From Hofstenia miamia (lineage: Eukaryota > Xenacoelomorpha > Acoela), in contig SCFE01000100.1 in NCBI GenBank assembly GCA_004352715.1, positions 142,851-206,850 on the forward strand: 64,000 nt of DNA, read 5' to 3'. Shown here piece by piece: positions 1 through 12,800 of this stretch. The translations under genes were made by a program, and so were the position numbers. The notes under the pieces were generated by a model. That model did not search any database. It saw only the letters and a program-made list of their open reading frames with translations, and was not told where the DNA came from. Positions within the stretch are counted from its first letter, which is position 1; every line of letters begins with the position of its first letter.

Positions 1-1086
1 ATTTTTATCACTTTCGTTATTATCAGAAGGCATATTTGAAGGAGAATCAGCATTTTCATTGGAATCGACAGGTGAATGGATATTATATATACTTTTATTA
101 CTACTAACAGATGGATACATTTTTTCACTTATTTGAGTAGGAAGACCTTCCTCTTCGGGATAAGAATATTGCGTTACATTTGTAGTAGTGTTTTGATAAC
201 AGTAACGTTTCTGATTATTATCCCAGCATATTTTCCAGCCCTTCGGAGCCATTGTTTCCTCCATTTTATCGATATCATCTTTCATTTGCTTAAGAATTTT
301 CAAAAAATAGTGTGGATCCAGTGCATTGGAGTTATAGTCTATTAATCTTGTAGTAAAGCGTAAATATAGTAAAAAAATATCTGATACGCCTTCAACACTC
401 ATTTTTAAAAATTCGAATTTATCTGTAAAGCAATCAATAATTATCTTAAGTTCGGCACTGATATCAACAGGGCGTTCTAGTTGTTCATCTAAGTCATCAT
501 CAATTTGTTGATCAGAGTTAACTGTTGGCTTGCGTTTGTTTTGCTGTACTTTGTTTCGAAGCTTTGAAACTAAAGACTTATCTAAAGCTAAAACAGGCTC
601 GCGGGATTCCACTTCCTCTTTTTGTACATCAAATGTATCGGATTCATTTGGAGGTGGTGGTGGTGGTGGAGCTTGAAGTAACGATGTTGAATTAATCATT
701 AGTGATAATCCAAGAGAAGGATGTTCCCATTTTGATTCTAATGTATCTTTATTATAATAATACATAGTTTGATAATTGGGATCATATACTTCGATCCAGT
801 TTTCAGGAAGGGGCAGTTTATTAGGAGCAACACAAGGTTTATCAGTTTTTTCAATTACATTATCTGTTGGCATGCTTTCTGAAATAGAAACACCTTCGTT
901 ATTTTCATTCATGCTTTCTATTTCTTTTAAAAAACTATTTAATTCATTGTCCAACTTATTTGGAGAGGAAGCATTTGGAGAATTGAGGGTTTCTTCATTA
1001 TAAAAGTCTTCTTCATCGCTGTAATAATCTAGTTGAATTTTCGGCTTACGCCTAGTAAGTGCTTCCAAGCGCTTCCGCTTTCCCAT
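1..1086 (-). CDS. FNBP4: FNBP4-like WW-domain protein, first coding exon (partial)
   Basis: An uninterrupted 362-codon frame starts at the ATG at 1086-1084 and is still open at the left edge, so the C-terminus lies outside. FNBP4 is a nuclear proline-rich-binding protein linked to formins and splicing. Visible order: basic N-terminus; acidic DYYSDEEDF near residues 20-28; WW domain 1 at about 92-124 (LPENW97, YYY, W120EHP); a run of seven prolines at 140-146; an FNBP4-type stretch TDKFEFL at about 221-227; WW domain 2 at about 280-312 (APKGW284). The second WW signature tryptophan is Tyr307 in WW2 (TQYSYP), which may weaken proline binding. The conserved spacing from KFEFL to the second WW is the best support for FNBP4 over other WW proteins. 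It is transcribed away from the Josephin gene. The start is the first ATG of the frame; a further 5' UTR exon cannot be excluded. Confidence 0.85.
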   Translation of the reverse strand, partial: MGKRKRLEALTRRKPKIQLDYYSDEEDFYNEETLNSPNASSPNKLDNELNSFLKEIESMNENNEGVSISESMPTDNVIEKTDKPCVAPNKLPLPENWIEVYDPNYQTMYYYNKDTLESKWEHPSLGLSLMINSTSLLQAPPPPPPPNESDTFDVQKEEVESREPVLALDKSLVSKLRNKVQQNKRKPTVNSDQQIDDDLDEQLERPVDISAELKIIIDCFTDKFEFLKMSVEGVSDIFLLYLRFTTRLIDYNSNALDPHYFLKILKQMKDDIDKMEETMAPKGWKICWDNNQKRYCYQNTTTNVTQYSYPEEEGLPTQISEKMYPSVSSNKSIYNIHSPVDSNENADSPSNMPSDNNESDKN

Positions 1087-2587
1087 TCAGCGCTAAAATA
1101 CATTTTAGAATTAATACTTTAACATACAAATTTAAAAACTAAGAATTTGACAAATTTAAAATTGAAGTAATTTTTAAAGAATAGCAATAAATAACAAAAC
1201 GAATTATTTATTAAAAACTGTCAAATTCTTAGGAAAATACTTACGTGAAACTTTACGCGCATGGATCTTTCTTACCAAATGTTTGCAACCACATAATGTA
1301 ATGAGAAATGACATTTGCAAGGAACAGAATAAACAAAAAATCAAGCAGAATCTTAAAAAGCATGCATAGAATTCTTTTAAGTGACGTAATAAATTATCTT
1401 GTAATTAAAGGTGAATATACATTATTCAAATATAAAAATACAATCCGAATCTAATTTCAAATAGCTTTTTTTCTAAATACAAATAAATATTTATTGACAC
1501 CGAACTAATCAAGCAAAATCAAATGATAATGTACGATCAATTTTACTTGCTATATTTATGAATATAATTCGAACAGTTAAAGTAATATACATTCTGGGGT
1601 AGATTTTTACTAATTAAATGATACATCCAAAAATTAAAACATTTTTGTTCAACAAATTTTTTTAATGTCTCTAACCAAGTCGAATTACTGATATCATCGA
1701 ATTTTTTGAAATTTCAGTAAAATATGAAATACTAAGCTTAGTAAACAATAAAATTTTAACATTTGTAGGAAGCTGTGATAAACTCGAGTAGGAAACAAGA
1801 CTGAGTTAATGTATATTTTTTTATCAGACTGTTAAAGAATCCTAGTGGGGCTTCCTTAATGAGAATTACATATTTATATATTAAGTATGCAATATATTTA
1901 AATTAGCTTCAATCCTTAATGCATCATTTTTTAAAAATTATTTATTTCAGTTTTTGGAGATGGGTCTATGAATTCATTGTGAAAAACCGCCCGAAATTAA
2001 TTTCATTTATAAACAGTGAATATATTATTAAAATTTTACTAAATTCGATGAAATCATTAACACGGGTGTTTTGAGAAATCTTTATCGGTCAAATTGTTTT
2101 GGAAAATTGATTTTTAGTTCTTGAAGAATGCAGCAAATTTTCTTAAAAAACTACCCCAGAAGCTATAATTAATTTAATGATTAGAAATTTATTCAAAAAC
2201 TGGAGTATCGCACGGGGTTGAGATGAATGTATTACGTTGAATTCTAGATGATTGCGATTCAAAAACAGATATTGATTTAAAACAGAACAAACGATAATTT
2301 TGAGTTGTGCAGAATACACATTTAAATAAAGAAAACTAAAAATAATGCAATTCTTCCAATAAAAAATTGGGGACGCTTTAATAATCCAACCGCAAATAAT
2401 AGAGCATTCAATTAAAATAAATGCTTCATGCTATTTGCTTTACATTTACTCTGCTTTTATTCAAAGAAACCACTTGCAACAACAGTAAATGTAAACATTA
2501 CTAAAAATCCATACGTTCGGTTTGTCTTTTTTACTGTTGTCTAAGCATATTTTAGACATTACAAAATTATACCATTTTCAGATAAGA
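1087..2587. other. AT-rich intergenic DNA, nothing recognised
   Basis: No coding frame, RNA gene or clear repeat was recognised. It contains the 5' flank of the FNBP4 homologue, presumably including its promoter, but no promoter motif stands out. Confidence 0.5.
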
Positions 2588-3888
2588 TAACGTAACGGTG
2601 CGCTATAATTTGTTCCAACATAAAATGTTCCAATTTGTCCCTTTAACGTAAATTTGTGGACATTTAACAATAATGCAAAATTAATAACCTTGTTAAATTA
2701 GATATTGACGTTTCTGAGAAAATTGGTTTTGGAATTTAGATCGAGAAAAATTGATTTGAGAGTTGCTACTGCTAATTCAACGAAATTTCTTTGTTAGCTG
2801 ATTTAGATTTACAATGTTAGCGATCGAAAATAAAAAGCAATGAAAGAAATTTAATTTATAATGCACTTAAAAGCTACATTTCATAGTTATTCATTTTAAT
2901 TTTAGCGGTTATTTTCTAATTGTTTTATTATGGAATCGAAATCAAGTTTCTGTTTTAAATGAACACTACTACTTAAAATATGTCTTGTAGAGTATCGTAA
3001 ATGATTACAAACTAACGACAGGAAATGCATCAATCCTAGTGTGTATCCTTGAAGAACCTTATATGGTTTTTCATTGACGTATGCTCGGACTTAATTGTAT
3101 TTCAACATTAAAAGGTAAATTTTATGTTAATTGACAGTTTATTTTTAAAATAGCATGTAGAACGCAAACAAATATTAATATCATACAACAGTTTGTGGCA
3201 TTTGAAATATTTTATCTCAACTATGAATAAGGTAGATTTGTTCAGATAAAAATTATTCTATAAATATTGAAAAACACGAAAATTGTGCTAGTAAACCAAT
3301 ATTGTCTATAACATAATTTCACTTTATGTGTTAATATGAATTTAAATAATTTTGTCTTACATATAATGCAAACAAACAGTAACTATAAAAATATATTTAC
3401 AGCGTTTGTAACATCCGAATTATTTAATGTTTACGGAGATTCGGTAGGAGTTTGACCTACTATTTCCATACATAAGTATGGCTGTGTTATTTACACTACG
3501 AATCTTCAAGTAAATAAATAAATACTAAAATTAAAATTCACATTCATATTGACAATACAATGAAAACTGCAACTGCTACTAAAAGACAATTTATTAATAA
3601 TGGAAGTTAACGTAGCTGCTATTTAAGTTACGATCTATTTCAAATTTATTACCGCAAACAGTATAGATTACTCAACAACATTAACACAATGGTTCACGAA
3701 AGCTCCAACAAATTTATTATCAACGTGAAATTTAATGCTAAATTAATCCATTCTCAGAATCTTCAATTCAATATCTAATTTACCACATTGGTTATTTTTG
3801 CTTTAATATGAAATGTCTATAAGTGAACATTAAAGGGACATTTTGGAACATTTTACGTTGGAACAAATTACGTGATGCCAACGTAACT
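2588..3888. repeat. Inverted-repeat element, about 1.3 kb, non-autonomous DNA transposon
   Basis: The two ends are inverted copies. AATTTGTTCCAAC near 2608 followed by AAAATGTTCCAA and TGTCCCTTTAA recurs in reverse complement at about 3828-3870. A second block, TTAAATTAGATATTGA (about 2694), recurs inverted near 3765. Arms are therefore about 145 bp. No transposase frame is recognised between them. Length and TIR style fit a decayed Tc1/mariner-type or foldback element, but the family and target duplication were not established. Confidence 0.55.
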
Positions 3889-4222
3889 CTAATTTAATTA
3901 GTAATATATTTAGTATTTGATTATCATTCACATAGAAGTGTTAAAATTTAATATTTAATGTGATATTGTATCAGAATTACGATTTTTTAGCAGGAATCGT
4001 TGGATTTTATAATACTTTAGTTAATGCTTATATATTTCCTGTTTAATTACAAAGCATTTCAGGTTCAGTACTTTTTATTTAATATAAATTTATTAAAACG
4101 CTATATTTAGATATTCTCCAAACTGTATTTGCTCATTTAGTTTAAATGTTAGTTGAATATTCTATTAACTAAAGCAAACTCAGAATTTTTTTAATGCTTA
4201 ATTTTAGCATTTGACATAATCC

Positions 4223-6236
4223 TAAGGCGAAGGTATAGAACAGGATGCACGCTGACAAAATAAACACTAATCCAGGGTAAAGAACGATAAGAAATGCAAT
4301 AACAGACTTAAATAGTTCAAAAAATAATAGATATAGACCGTTATCTTTACACAATTAAGCAAATTCGTAGCACTCAGTATATATTTAAGGATATTAACAA
4401 AGAAAACTTGGAATTCATAAAATAATTAACTGTTATTAAAAAATTGTAAGATTTAAAAGTATATTTATGTGAATCTTTGCATTTTTTGCGAAAATCAAGT
4501 CGTTATTTGAGATGTTCAAATTGGAACTTTTATGTTTTGCATTTTCAGAGAATTTGTTATCCCGATTTGTATTTATTTCCTTATTTTGATTACTGATTAG
4601 TAAAACCGAATTTCTAGCTAGCGTGGTTGCGTTGCATACATTTTTAATGCATAAATATGCATTCCATTATTGTTATAAATATATTTTGAATAGTGCGGAT
4701 GTACAGTAACTCCTGGGTGCTTTTAGCATGGGCCTATTATATGCAATATTATTGAAAATTCAAATAAATTTGCTGAAAGTTTTATATGCATGAAGTATTT
4801 TCATACTTATTGAACATGTATATGGGACTCAAAATAAGGCCTTTTATAATTGAAGAGTGTAGTGCAAGAACCCATTTTGTGCAATTTGATTCAAAACGTT
4901 TACGTTTGCATCTTTGCTTATGTAGTGTCTGTTAACGGTTTCCTCATGAAGCCATAATAATCAAAAGCAGGGTCATGTCACTTGTTTTGCACCCAACAGC
5001 ATGTAGTTCATCTTCACACAATTCTAAAGCAATCGATTTGGCAATTTTGTCAATTAACAGGTTCTTCAATTATGTTTTACTTAACAAAACCTCATTGTAG
5101 ATTTAATAAAATATCTCGTTTTGACATTTAAATCTGTTGTCGTAATTAACATTTTCCTCAGAAAGGTGCAATAGCCTAAGTAGATTGATTCAATTCAGAT
5201 ATTTTTACAGAGGTAGCCGTTGCCTTTAATAATGTGGGGAATCCATATATGTACAAGTCGCCATAAATAAGTTTTTTAAGTACAAAACGCCATCTATGAT
5301 TTATTAAAAGGATCATTTATACGAATATATTTATATACATATACATCGTCTAAAACTAAAGTTTTATTGTAATGAAATTGTTGCAAACTCATTAAAGAAG
5401 CATGAGAGAAATGTCAGGTCGGCTTCAATCATTCGAAAAGGTACTTTAATTTATGATTTATATTCTTGATGCGAAAATTTTTAACAACGATTTAAATTTT
5501 CAAAAAATGTAATCAAATATTCTCTTTCTATACAAAAACTTCCTCAATAAATAAAACTAAAAAAAGGCAACTTCTCGTTTTGTATCAAATTTCACAAAAT
5601 GGGTTCTTGCACTACATGTTTCAATTATAAAAGGCCTTATTTTGAGTCCCATATACATATGAAAATTCTTCATGCATATAACACTTTGAGTAAATTTATT
5701 TGAATTTTCGGTAATTGCATATGACCGGCCCATGCTAATAGCATTCAAGAGATACTGTACATCCGCACTATTCAAAATATATTTATAACGATAGCGGAAT
5801 GCATATTTATGAATTAAAAATCTATTCAACGCGATCACACCAGCTAGAAATTCGGTTTTACTAATCAGTAATTAGAATGTGGAAATAAATGCAAATCAGG
5901 AAAACAAATTCTCTGAAAATGCAAAGCGGTTGCAAAGCTTAAAAATTCCAATTTAAACATTTCAAATAAGTATAGATTTGCATAAATATACTTAAATATA
6001 CTTTAATATCTTGTAATTTGTTTAATAACAGATATTTATTTTTTGAATTTCAAGTTTTCTTTGCTAATATCCTTAAATATATACCGCGTGCTACGAATTT
6101 GGTTAACTATGTGAAGTTATCGGTCTATATCTAGTATTTTTTGAACTATTCATGTCTGTTATTGCATTTCTCATTGCTTTATACCCTATAATAGTGTTTA
6201 TTTCGTCCGCGTGCACCCTATTCTATACCTTCGCCT
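4223..6236. repeat. Large inverted repeat, arms about 660-680 bp with a 676-bp spacer
   Basis: The left arm (4223-4899) and right arm (5576-6236) are reverse complements with scattered mismatches and small indels. Shared landmarks include GCGAAGGTATAGAA at the outer ends, ATAGTGCGGATGTACAG in the middle and CAAGAACCCATTTTGTG at the inner ends. Short ORFs in the arms (for example minus 5557-5838) are incidental and not conserved as reading frames. This is either a foldback element or two copies of one element in opposite orientation. The spacer holds nothing recognisable. Confidence 0.7.
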
Positions 6237-6648
6237 AATTCTAATAATAAATGAAAATGATTTTACTAATAAGCGATGTTTCTTGAACACATACTTTTCA
6301 ATGAGCCTTAGCTAAACTGCATTAACGTAATAATTCCATTATATTCTAAATTTGTTACGATAAACCTATGCTTATCATCAAATTATATTTAGTCAAACCA
6401 TTTGTAAAAATATGGGTACTACTTCACATTTGAAGAAATAGTTTTTAATTAAATGCATTAAATGATTGAAATCAGAATTTTATTATTAAATAATTTACAT
6501 AATTTAACATGGTCAAGTATAATTTAGAATAGAATTGTGCATGGCAGACTTAATTCATTTAAGAGCATTTATAATATTTTGTTTGGGAAAACAAATAGAA
6601 TAATTACATTTTGGTTTTAGAATCTATGTTGTATTAGTACAATATTAA

Positions 6649-6809
6649 ATGAAAAAGCGAGGATCTTTTGAACGCAAGCCTGCATTAGACGTTTCGAAGA
6701 TTTACCATGAAAAACAGAGCAAAGAATTGTGCGCTCTTCATGCATTAAATAATGTTTTTCAAGATAGGGTAGCTTTTACAAAACAAGATTTAGACGCAAT
6801 ATGTCAAGC
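6649..6809 (+). CDS. JOSD: Josephin gene exon 1
   Basis: Carries the catalytic cysteine motif LCALHALNN. The donor is GTATGT at 6810; the last codon is split 2+1 and completed as Ala in exon 2. Confidence 0.88.
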
Positions 6810-9800
6810 GTATGTATTTTCCTATCTCATTTCTATTTAATTAATTTTAGAATGTCTCCCGCATATACTATTAGTCCACATCGCAGTGTTCTTGGTCTTG
6901 GCAATTACGATGTTAATGTTGTGATGGCTGCTTTGAACCGCAGAGGTTTTGAAGTTGTTTGGTGGGATAAGCGAAGGTAATTTAACCTCGTTGGAGGCGT
7001 AATATCAAATTTTATATTGAATTATAAGGTTCCTATGGATATATTAATAAAAAACCAATAGCATAGAACAGCCAAAATTGCTATCATAGTTTTAATTTTA
7101 TTAATGTATACTCTTTTGAGTACATTGACGTTAAAATGACCAAATATTGAACAAATGCAACATTTTATAATATTTTGTTACCTTACTTTACTGGTATTTA
7201 TCATATTATACTCTAACAGAAAAGCAAGTTGAATCGTCATAAGCACAGAGAAAAACATCACATTTGCTGCATTTGAAATGGATTTGTCAGGAGAAAGAAG
7301 GATTATGGCATTGATTTTGTTTTCATGTGATATGTTGAGGCCAGTGGTCAAATTTATAATAACAAAATTCATCAATAGGAAGAAGCTGGATTGCTTTATA
7401 TTTCATTGCTTAAAAAGTAGGTATTGAAATTGTACGTCCTTGTGGTTTTTGAATAAATGTACCCTTTATAGGTGTTTCACATAAATTAGACATAAAATAA
7501 TATCACGAGATTTGTAGATGTTTGTCTTGTCTAACATAATTTTTTGCATAACACAACGTCAATGTACTCTTTTGAGTACACATATATTTTTAATTATTAA
7601 ACGGCCACATCTTAGGAATTCAACTATCTATGCTCAATACAATGTTTATCACATTATATTTTCATAGCTATTTATATATATATGTGCAATATTAATGCTA
7701 CAAATTAATAATAGCTTATGTGTTTGCCTTGAACATTTTGACATGACTTTTGCGCTATAGAAATTTCATATAGAAAATGCTTAACATGTTGTAGCAAAGA
7801 AAACACTAAAAGAGAATAATTACGTTTACTAAGTTTAGTAGTCGGGGTTACTCTACCAGTCAACAGATCAAGTCCGTGACTCTTCCCCTGGAAGTGTACC
7901 CGCTAGGGCCGGATCTTGTATCATGCTTGACCTCTGGCGACCCCTGGCACGCAGAGTGCTGATCTGTGTTGAGTCTGATCAGCAGGAGTGAAGCCGAAGG
8001 CCGAGCTTCATGAGAGGGTTGCGCCTCTCTACAGCTTTCACCAACCAAGGCTANNNNNNNNNNNNNNNNNNNNNNNNNNNNNNNNNNNNNNNNNNNNNNN
8101 NNNNNNNNNNNNNNNNNNNNNNNNNNNNNNNNNNNNNNNNNNNNNNNNNNNNNNNNNNNNNNNNNNNNNNNNNNNNNNNNNNNNNNNNNNNNNNNNNNNN
8201 NNNNNNNNNNNNNNNNNNNNNNNNNNNNNNNNNNNNNNNNNNCCTCTCTACAGCTTTCACCAACCAAGGCTACTAACTGAGGTAACTCGTGAGCACTTGC
8301 GTCTGCCTGTTATGGAACCCATGACGAAGCAAAGCTCCCTCATAGGTAAGGCTCAGCAAATGCTGGCCTGGGCCTATCTAGAGGCCAGAGACAGAGGAAA
8401 ATCCTCTGTATAACTGCCCTCGTAGACGCACTCTACGGCTCTGGGCATAGACGTCGCCGTCTGCTCCTCAGAACAGACAGTCTCACATCACCGTCACCGC
8501 CCCCATATGTGCTCCCGCACACATGGCAGCACCTTCTTCTACCCTATTGTTTAACGTCCACTCCTGGTTCGGGACTCCGCGAAGAGACGCGCCCATCGAG
8601 TATTGGCTCAGCGTCTCCGCCTACCCAGGAACCACCACATGGAGGTTACTCTCCAGGACGATTCGGGCGTAGCCCTTGGGTTCCCAAGTTTAGTAGTAAA
8701 ATTTCTTGCGCACCAATACCGTAATTTCGATATTTATGTGATTACCTATTTATCATGTATACTCGAAAGAGTACACTGCCGACGACGAGGTTAAGTGTTC
8801 GATTTTTTGTAGTTCATACAAAAATTATAGCAATGCAAAATAGTTGCTGCTTTAGTTCGTTGCATCTCAGTAAATAATTATTGTTTATAGTATTGATTGC
8901 AATTCGTTTAAATTCATATACACAATTGGTGTCTGTGTGGTCTCGAAATCTGGAATTGTCTACAGCTTTGTGGAAATTAAGTTGCTACTTTGAACTGTCT
9001 TGAATTTCATCCCGTCTAACTTAGGAACGTCTACAATTATCCTTGTTCTAATTACATCCAAACACATGTGGATTAAAATCATTGTCAATGATTGAGATTC
9101 TAATATCCATTTCAGAATTTCATATTTGTAGATTTATTTATTTGCAAATGAGATTTTTTTGCTTTGTTGTTTTTATTGTAATACTTCGAACTATTCACTC
9201 AAGAGGGGTTTTTTGAACTCGATCATCGTTGGAAGTTTTTTAGGAAATACATAAAACTTAACATCTAGGTTTAACTTTTGTACCGCGCAGTAAAATATCT
9301 CCTATAAACAGCGCAAAAAGAGGCATTATGTTTTGACGAGACTAAGGCAAAACACATTGCGTGCTATCACAGCCAACTTGATTTAAGTTTTGTGGTTTCA
9401 TGTTAACAAAATTCTACTTACCTTCTGACTTGAAAAAACTAGACATTTTCGACAGTTATTGCATACTATTCTTCTATCAGGGTAGGCCTTGCATCATTTT
9501 GTTCTAATTTGATTTCTTCCCGCCTGGTTCATCTGCGAACATTGAATTGCTACCGCCTTCCGACATATATAAAATATCACATCTTTCCATGTCAGATCTT
9601 GGTTATAAATTTAGGCGTAGACCCAGTTAGGCAGCACTGGTGATTTTAATTTTTAATTTCTAAAGTTTTCTTTATTGAAAATATATGCTTACAAGTTTTA
9701 AAGTTAAGAATAAAAACGTGTTTATTAAATTCATTAGGATATTCGTTATAGCAAATAAAGCTTTTAAACAAATTACTTTCCTTCAGTGTGATATTTTTTA

Positions 9801-12800
9801 ATTTACTAAGTGCATTTAATTTAATATTATTTATGCTAATTAGTTCATCTTTGAAGAGCAGTGGAAACATTTCATTTACAGATTAATGAATACATGAAGT
9901 CCTCAAATGATGATGAATAATATTTCGAACTGCTCTACGATTAGTTTGCATTTGTGCTATTGAGGACCATTGCTATCCATTTCTACAAATATATGAATTT
10001 CTTTTGATTCGATTGATTATTCGCCGCCTCTTATATTTCTTCAATTTCACCGTCAGTGTTGACAGAGCTCCACAATATGCTCGATTTAACAGTGACTTTC
10101 TATCACTTAATGCTGCTCTCTCATCTTCGTTCCCCGTTTTTAGTTGATGATTGGTTCACCTTCTTAAACCAAGTTATTTCTTCTTATGTTCCTCGTATTC
10201 GGAAAAAGCGTGCTTCTCTTCCTTTCTATTTTTCGTCCCCTCCTTGAATAAATTGGAGTCTTACAAACGCCATTCTGGTACTACTGTTTCTCCGAAGCTT
10301 GCTTCTCTCACAGAAGGTGTTATCAATTTTATGGAACTTGACAAAGTCTCTCTTCTGTCTAGCTTCTCGTCCAGTTCTCTTCAAGACTCTTATTCCTCCC
10401 TGCGTTCTCTTCATTCGAAGCCAGAGCTTCCCAATTAGAGATGGAATCTTCTTTCTGCTCACTCTGACCTGGAGAAAGCTGATCTGTTCAACGCGTATTT
10501 TGCCTCTAACTTCTCTGAACCTGCCTCCCCGCTAATCCAACTTTGTGATATTGACTTCAGCGCCCATGATAATTCTCTCATGCTCCCAAGTTGTTTGATC
10601 CTTGCTATCCTGATGGTGTCCCTTCCTTTGTAATTCATGAAACCTCCTCCACGCTTTTTATCAATTTAAAACATCTTTACTCCTTCATTTGCTCCTCTAC
10701 GCGCTATCCCGCCTGTTGGAAGACATTTTGGATTTCTCCGCTGTTAAAATCTAATCAGCTTCCCTCCTCGCATTTCACGTTCTACCGACTCTCTATCATC
10801 TTTGAACGCCTTGTTTTTCGTTATGTATTCCCAAAAATTCGCTACTTTCACTCTGATTGTAATGATCCTGGTTCTATTATCTTTCTTGACATCTCCAAAG
10901 CATTTGATCGCCTCCCTCATTCCATTCTGCTTGACAAGTTACGTTTATGTGGTTTTGATGCGGATTTCATCGAACTGTTCCAGTCTGACCTGACCAATCG
11001 CTACCAATGTGGCTATCTCTTCTCCCGTCCCCGTTACTAGTGGTGCTTCTCAAGGCTCAGTGTTTGCTGTTCTTTTCTTCCTCGTTGCCATTAACGACCT
11101 CCCTCATTCTGTTCTCAACTCGTCTTGCCTGTTGTATGTCGACGACACTGCGCTTTTTGATTTTGGCTAGTCTTGTTTCTAACATTTCTTCTGATCTTGG
11201 GCATTTGTCTATTTGGTCTTCTGTCAACCATCTTGATTTTAGCGCTACCAAGACATGTGGTATTTCTTTTTCTGTAGCTCCCCCCTTCTGATTTGCCTCT
11301 ACCTATAAACTTTGCTCCTCATCATACAAATCTTGCTGCAATCTTAAATTGGACTGGACATGTGTCTTTGCGTCTCCGCAAAGCTAATTCCTCGCTATTT
11401 GCCCTTATCCGTAATGTTCGTTTTAATGCATCGTCCCCTGTGAAACTCTCTTTGTTCAAGTCCATTCCTCGTGCCATTCTTCTCTACGGGTCTCCCTGTT
11501 GGTGGCCTTCCCCTTCCTCATTCCACTCTATGGAACGTTTCCAGAAGCGTGATCTACTCCTGTTCACTCGCAAATTGGATCTTGATTCTTTTGATTTCAT
11601 TAAGTTCTCAAATTCCCGCTCCACTCGCTCTGATGGTGTTGTCACTTTCTCCATTCGTCGTCCAAAGAAACATATCGCACCCTTCACTCGTTTTTCAATC
11701 GTGCTTGTACTGCTGCTAATTACATCTTGACTCGCAACCCTCCAACAGCGATTGATTTCTTTTCCCCACCACCGAGCTTCAAGAAATCTTTGATGGCTTT
11801 CCTTTTTTCTGAGCCCTTCTCTAACTTCGCCTACTCTTCCATTTGCTCCTATTTCATCTCCTGTGACTGTCCTCGCTACCGTAAAACTTGACATGTTTTT
11901 ATTTTCTTGTTGTGTATGCCTTCAGCGGCTAAATAAAGTCAATTATTATTATTATTATTATTAGACAATTCGTTTATTAATTGCCTGTGCTGAATGACTG
12001 AATGTACTATTTGGTAGATGCTCACATCAAGTACCCAGAGTGGCTTCGTGGATTAGGTAAATTCGCGAGTAGTAATCCTTTGCCAGCAACTGAAATATAT
12101 TGCTCATGAATCAATTATATTCAAAAACTGCCTTCTCAGGGTAAATGTTTTTCATTAATGATTTGTAGGTAAAAATGCAGAATGATTATGATTTAGCAAC
12201 TTGGGAGTACCTTAATCTTTTTTAGTAAACAAATCCTCTTAAGCTAACATCTTAAGTACTAACATTGACTAAATCGCGTTGCTACTGCATTTTATTTTTA
12301 ATAAATAAATTATTTGTATTTTAAAAAAAAGAATTATACTTTAATTTACACCAGTTTGTGAAATCTTGAATATAGTTGTTGTAATGACCACTCTAAAAAT
12401 TCTGTTTAAATATTTTGTGCTAGTAACACACTACAGTGCGACCCATATTGATATGACCACCCGATTTGATTACGTAGACTAATGTTTTAGTCTGTGTATA
12501 TTCATGTATTGACTAAAACTTCACCAATTTTGGAAGTTTGTCATATATATGTACTACCATATTATTGTGACCACCTTATTAAACCTTGGTTCTTCGTATT
12601 TAATTTCAAATTTTTAGCACTTTAAATATATTGAAAACCAATCTTACAAATTTAACAGATATGTAATCGCACAATAATATTAAAAATGAAGTTCACTAAA
12701 TTCCTAATACTTAGTGTTGCTAACATTTGATTGAATTTCTCATCGCGTGCCCACAATTTGATGAGGGCGCAGATCATCTGCTGCTTCGTGGTGATGATTC

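Noticed and set aside
5557-5838. 93-codon ORF in the right arm of the 4-6 kb inverted repeat
   Set aside because: The left-arm copy has stops and indels in the equivalent frame, so coding is not supported.
7860-8413. ORFs crossing the N run in the GC-rich repeat
   Set aside because: They are held open by N codons, lie in three frames and both strands, and are not conserved in the second copy at 52 kb.
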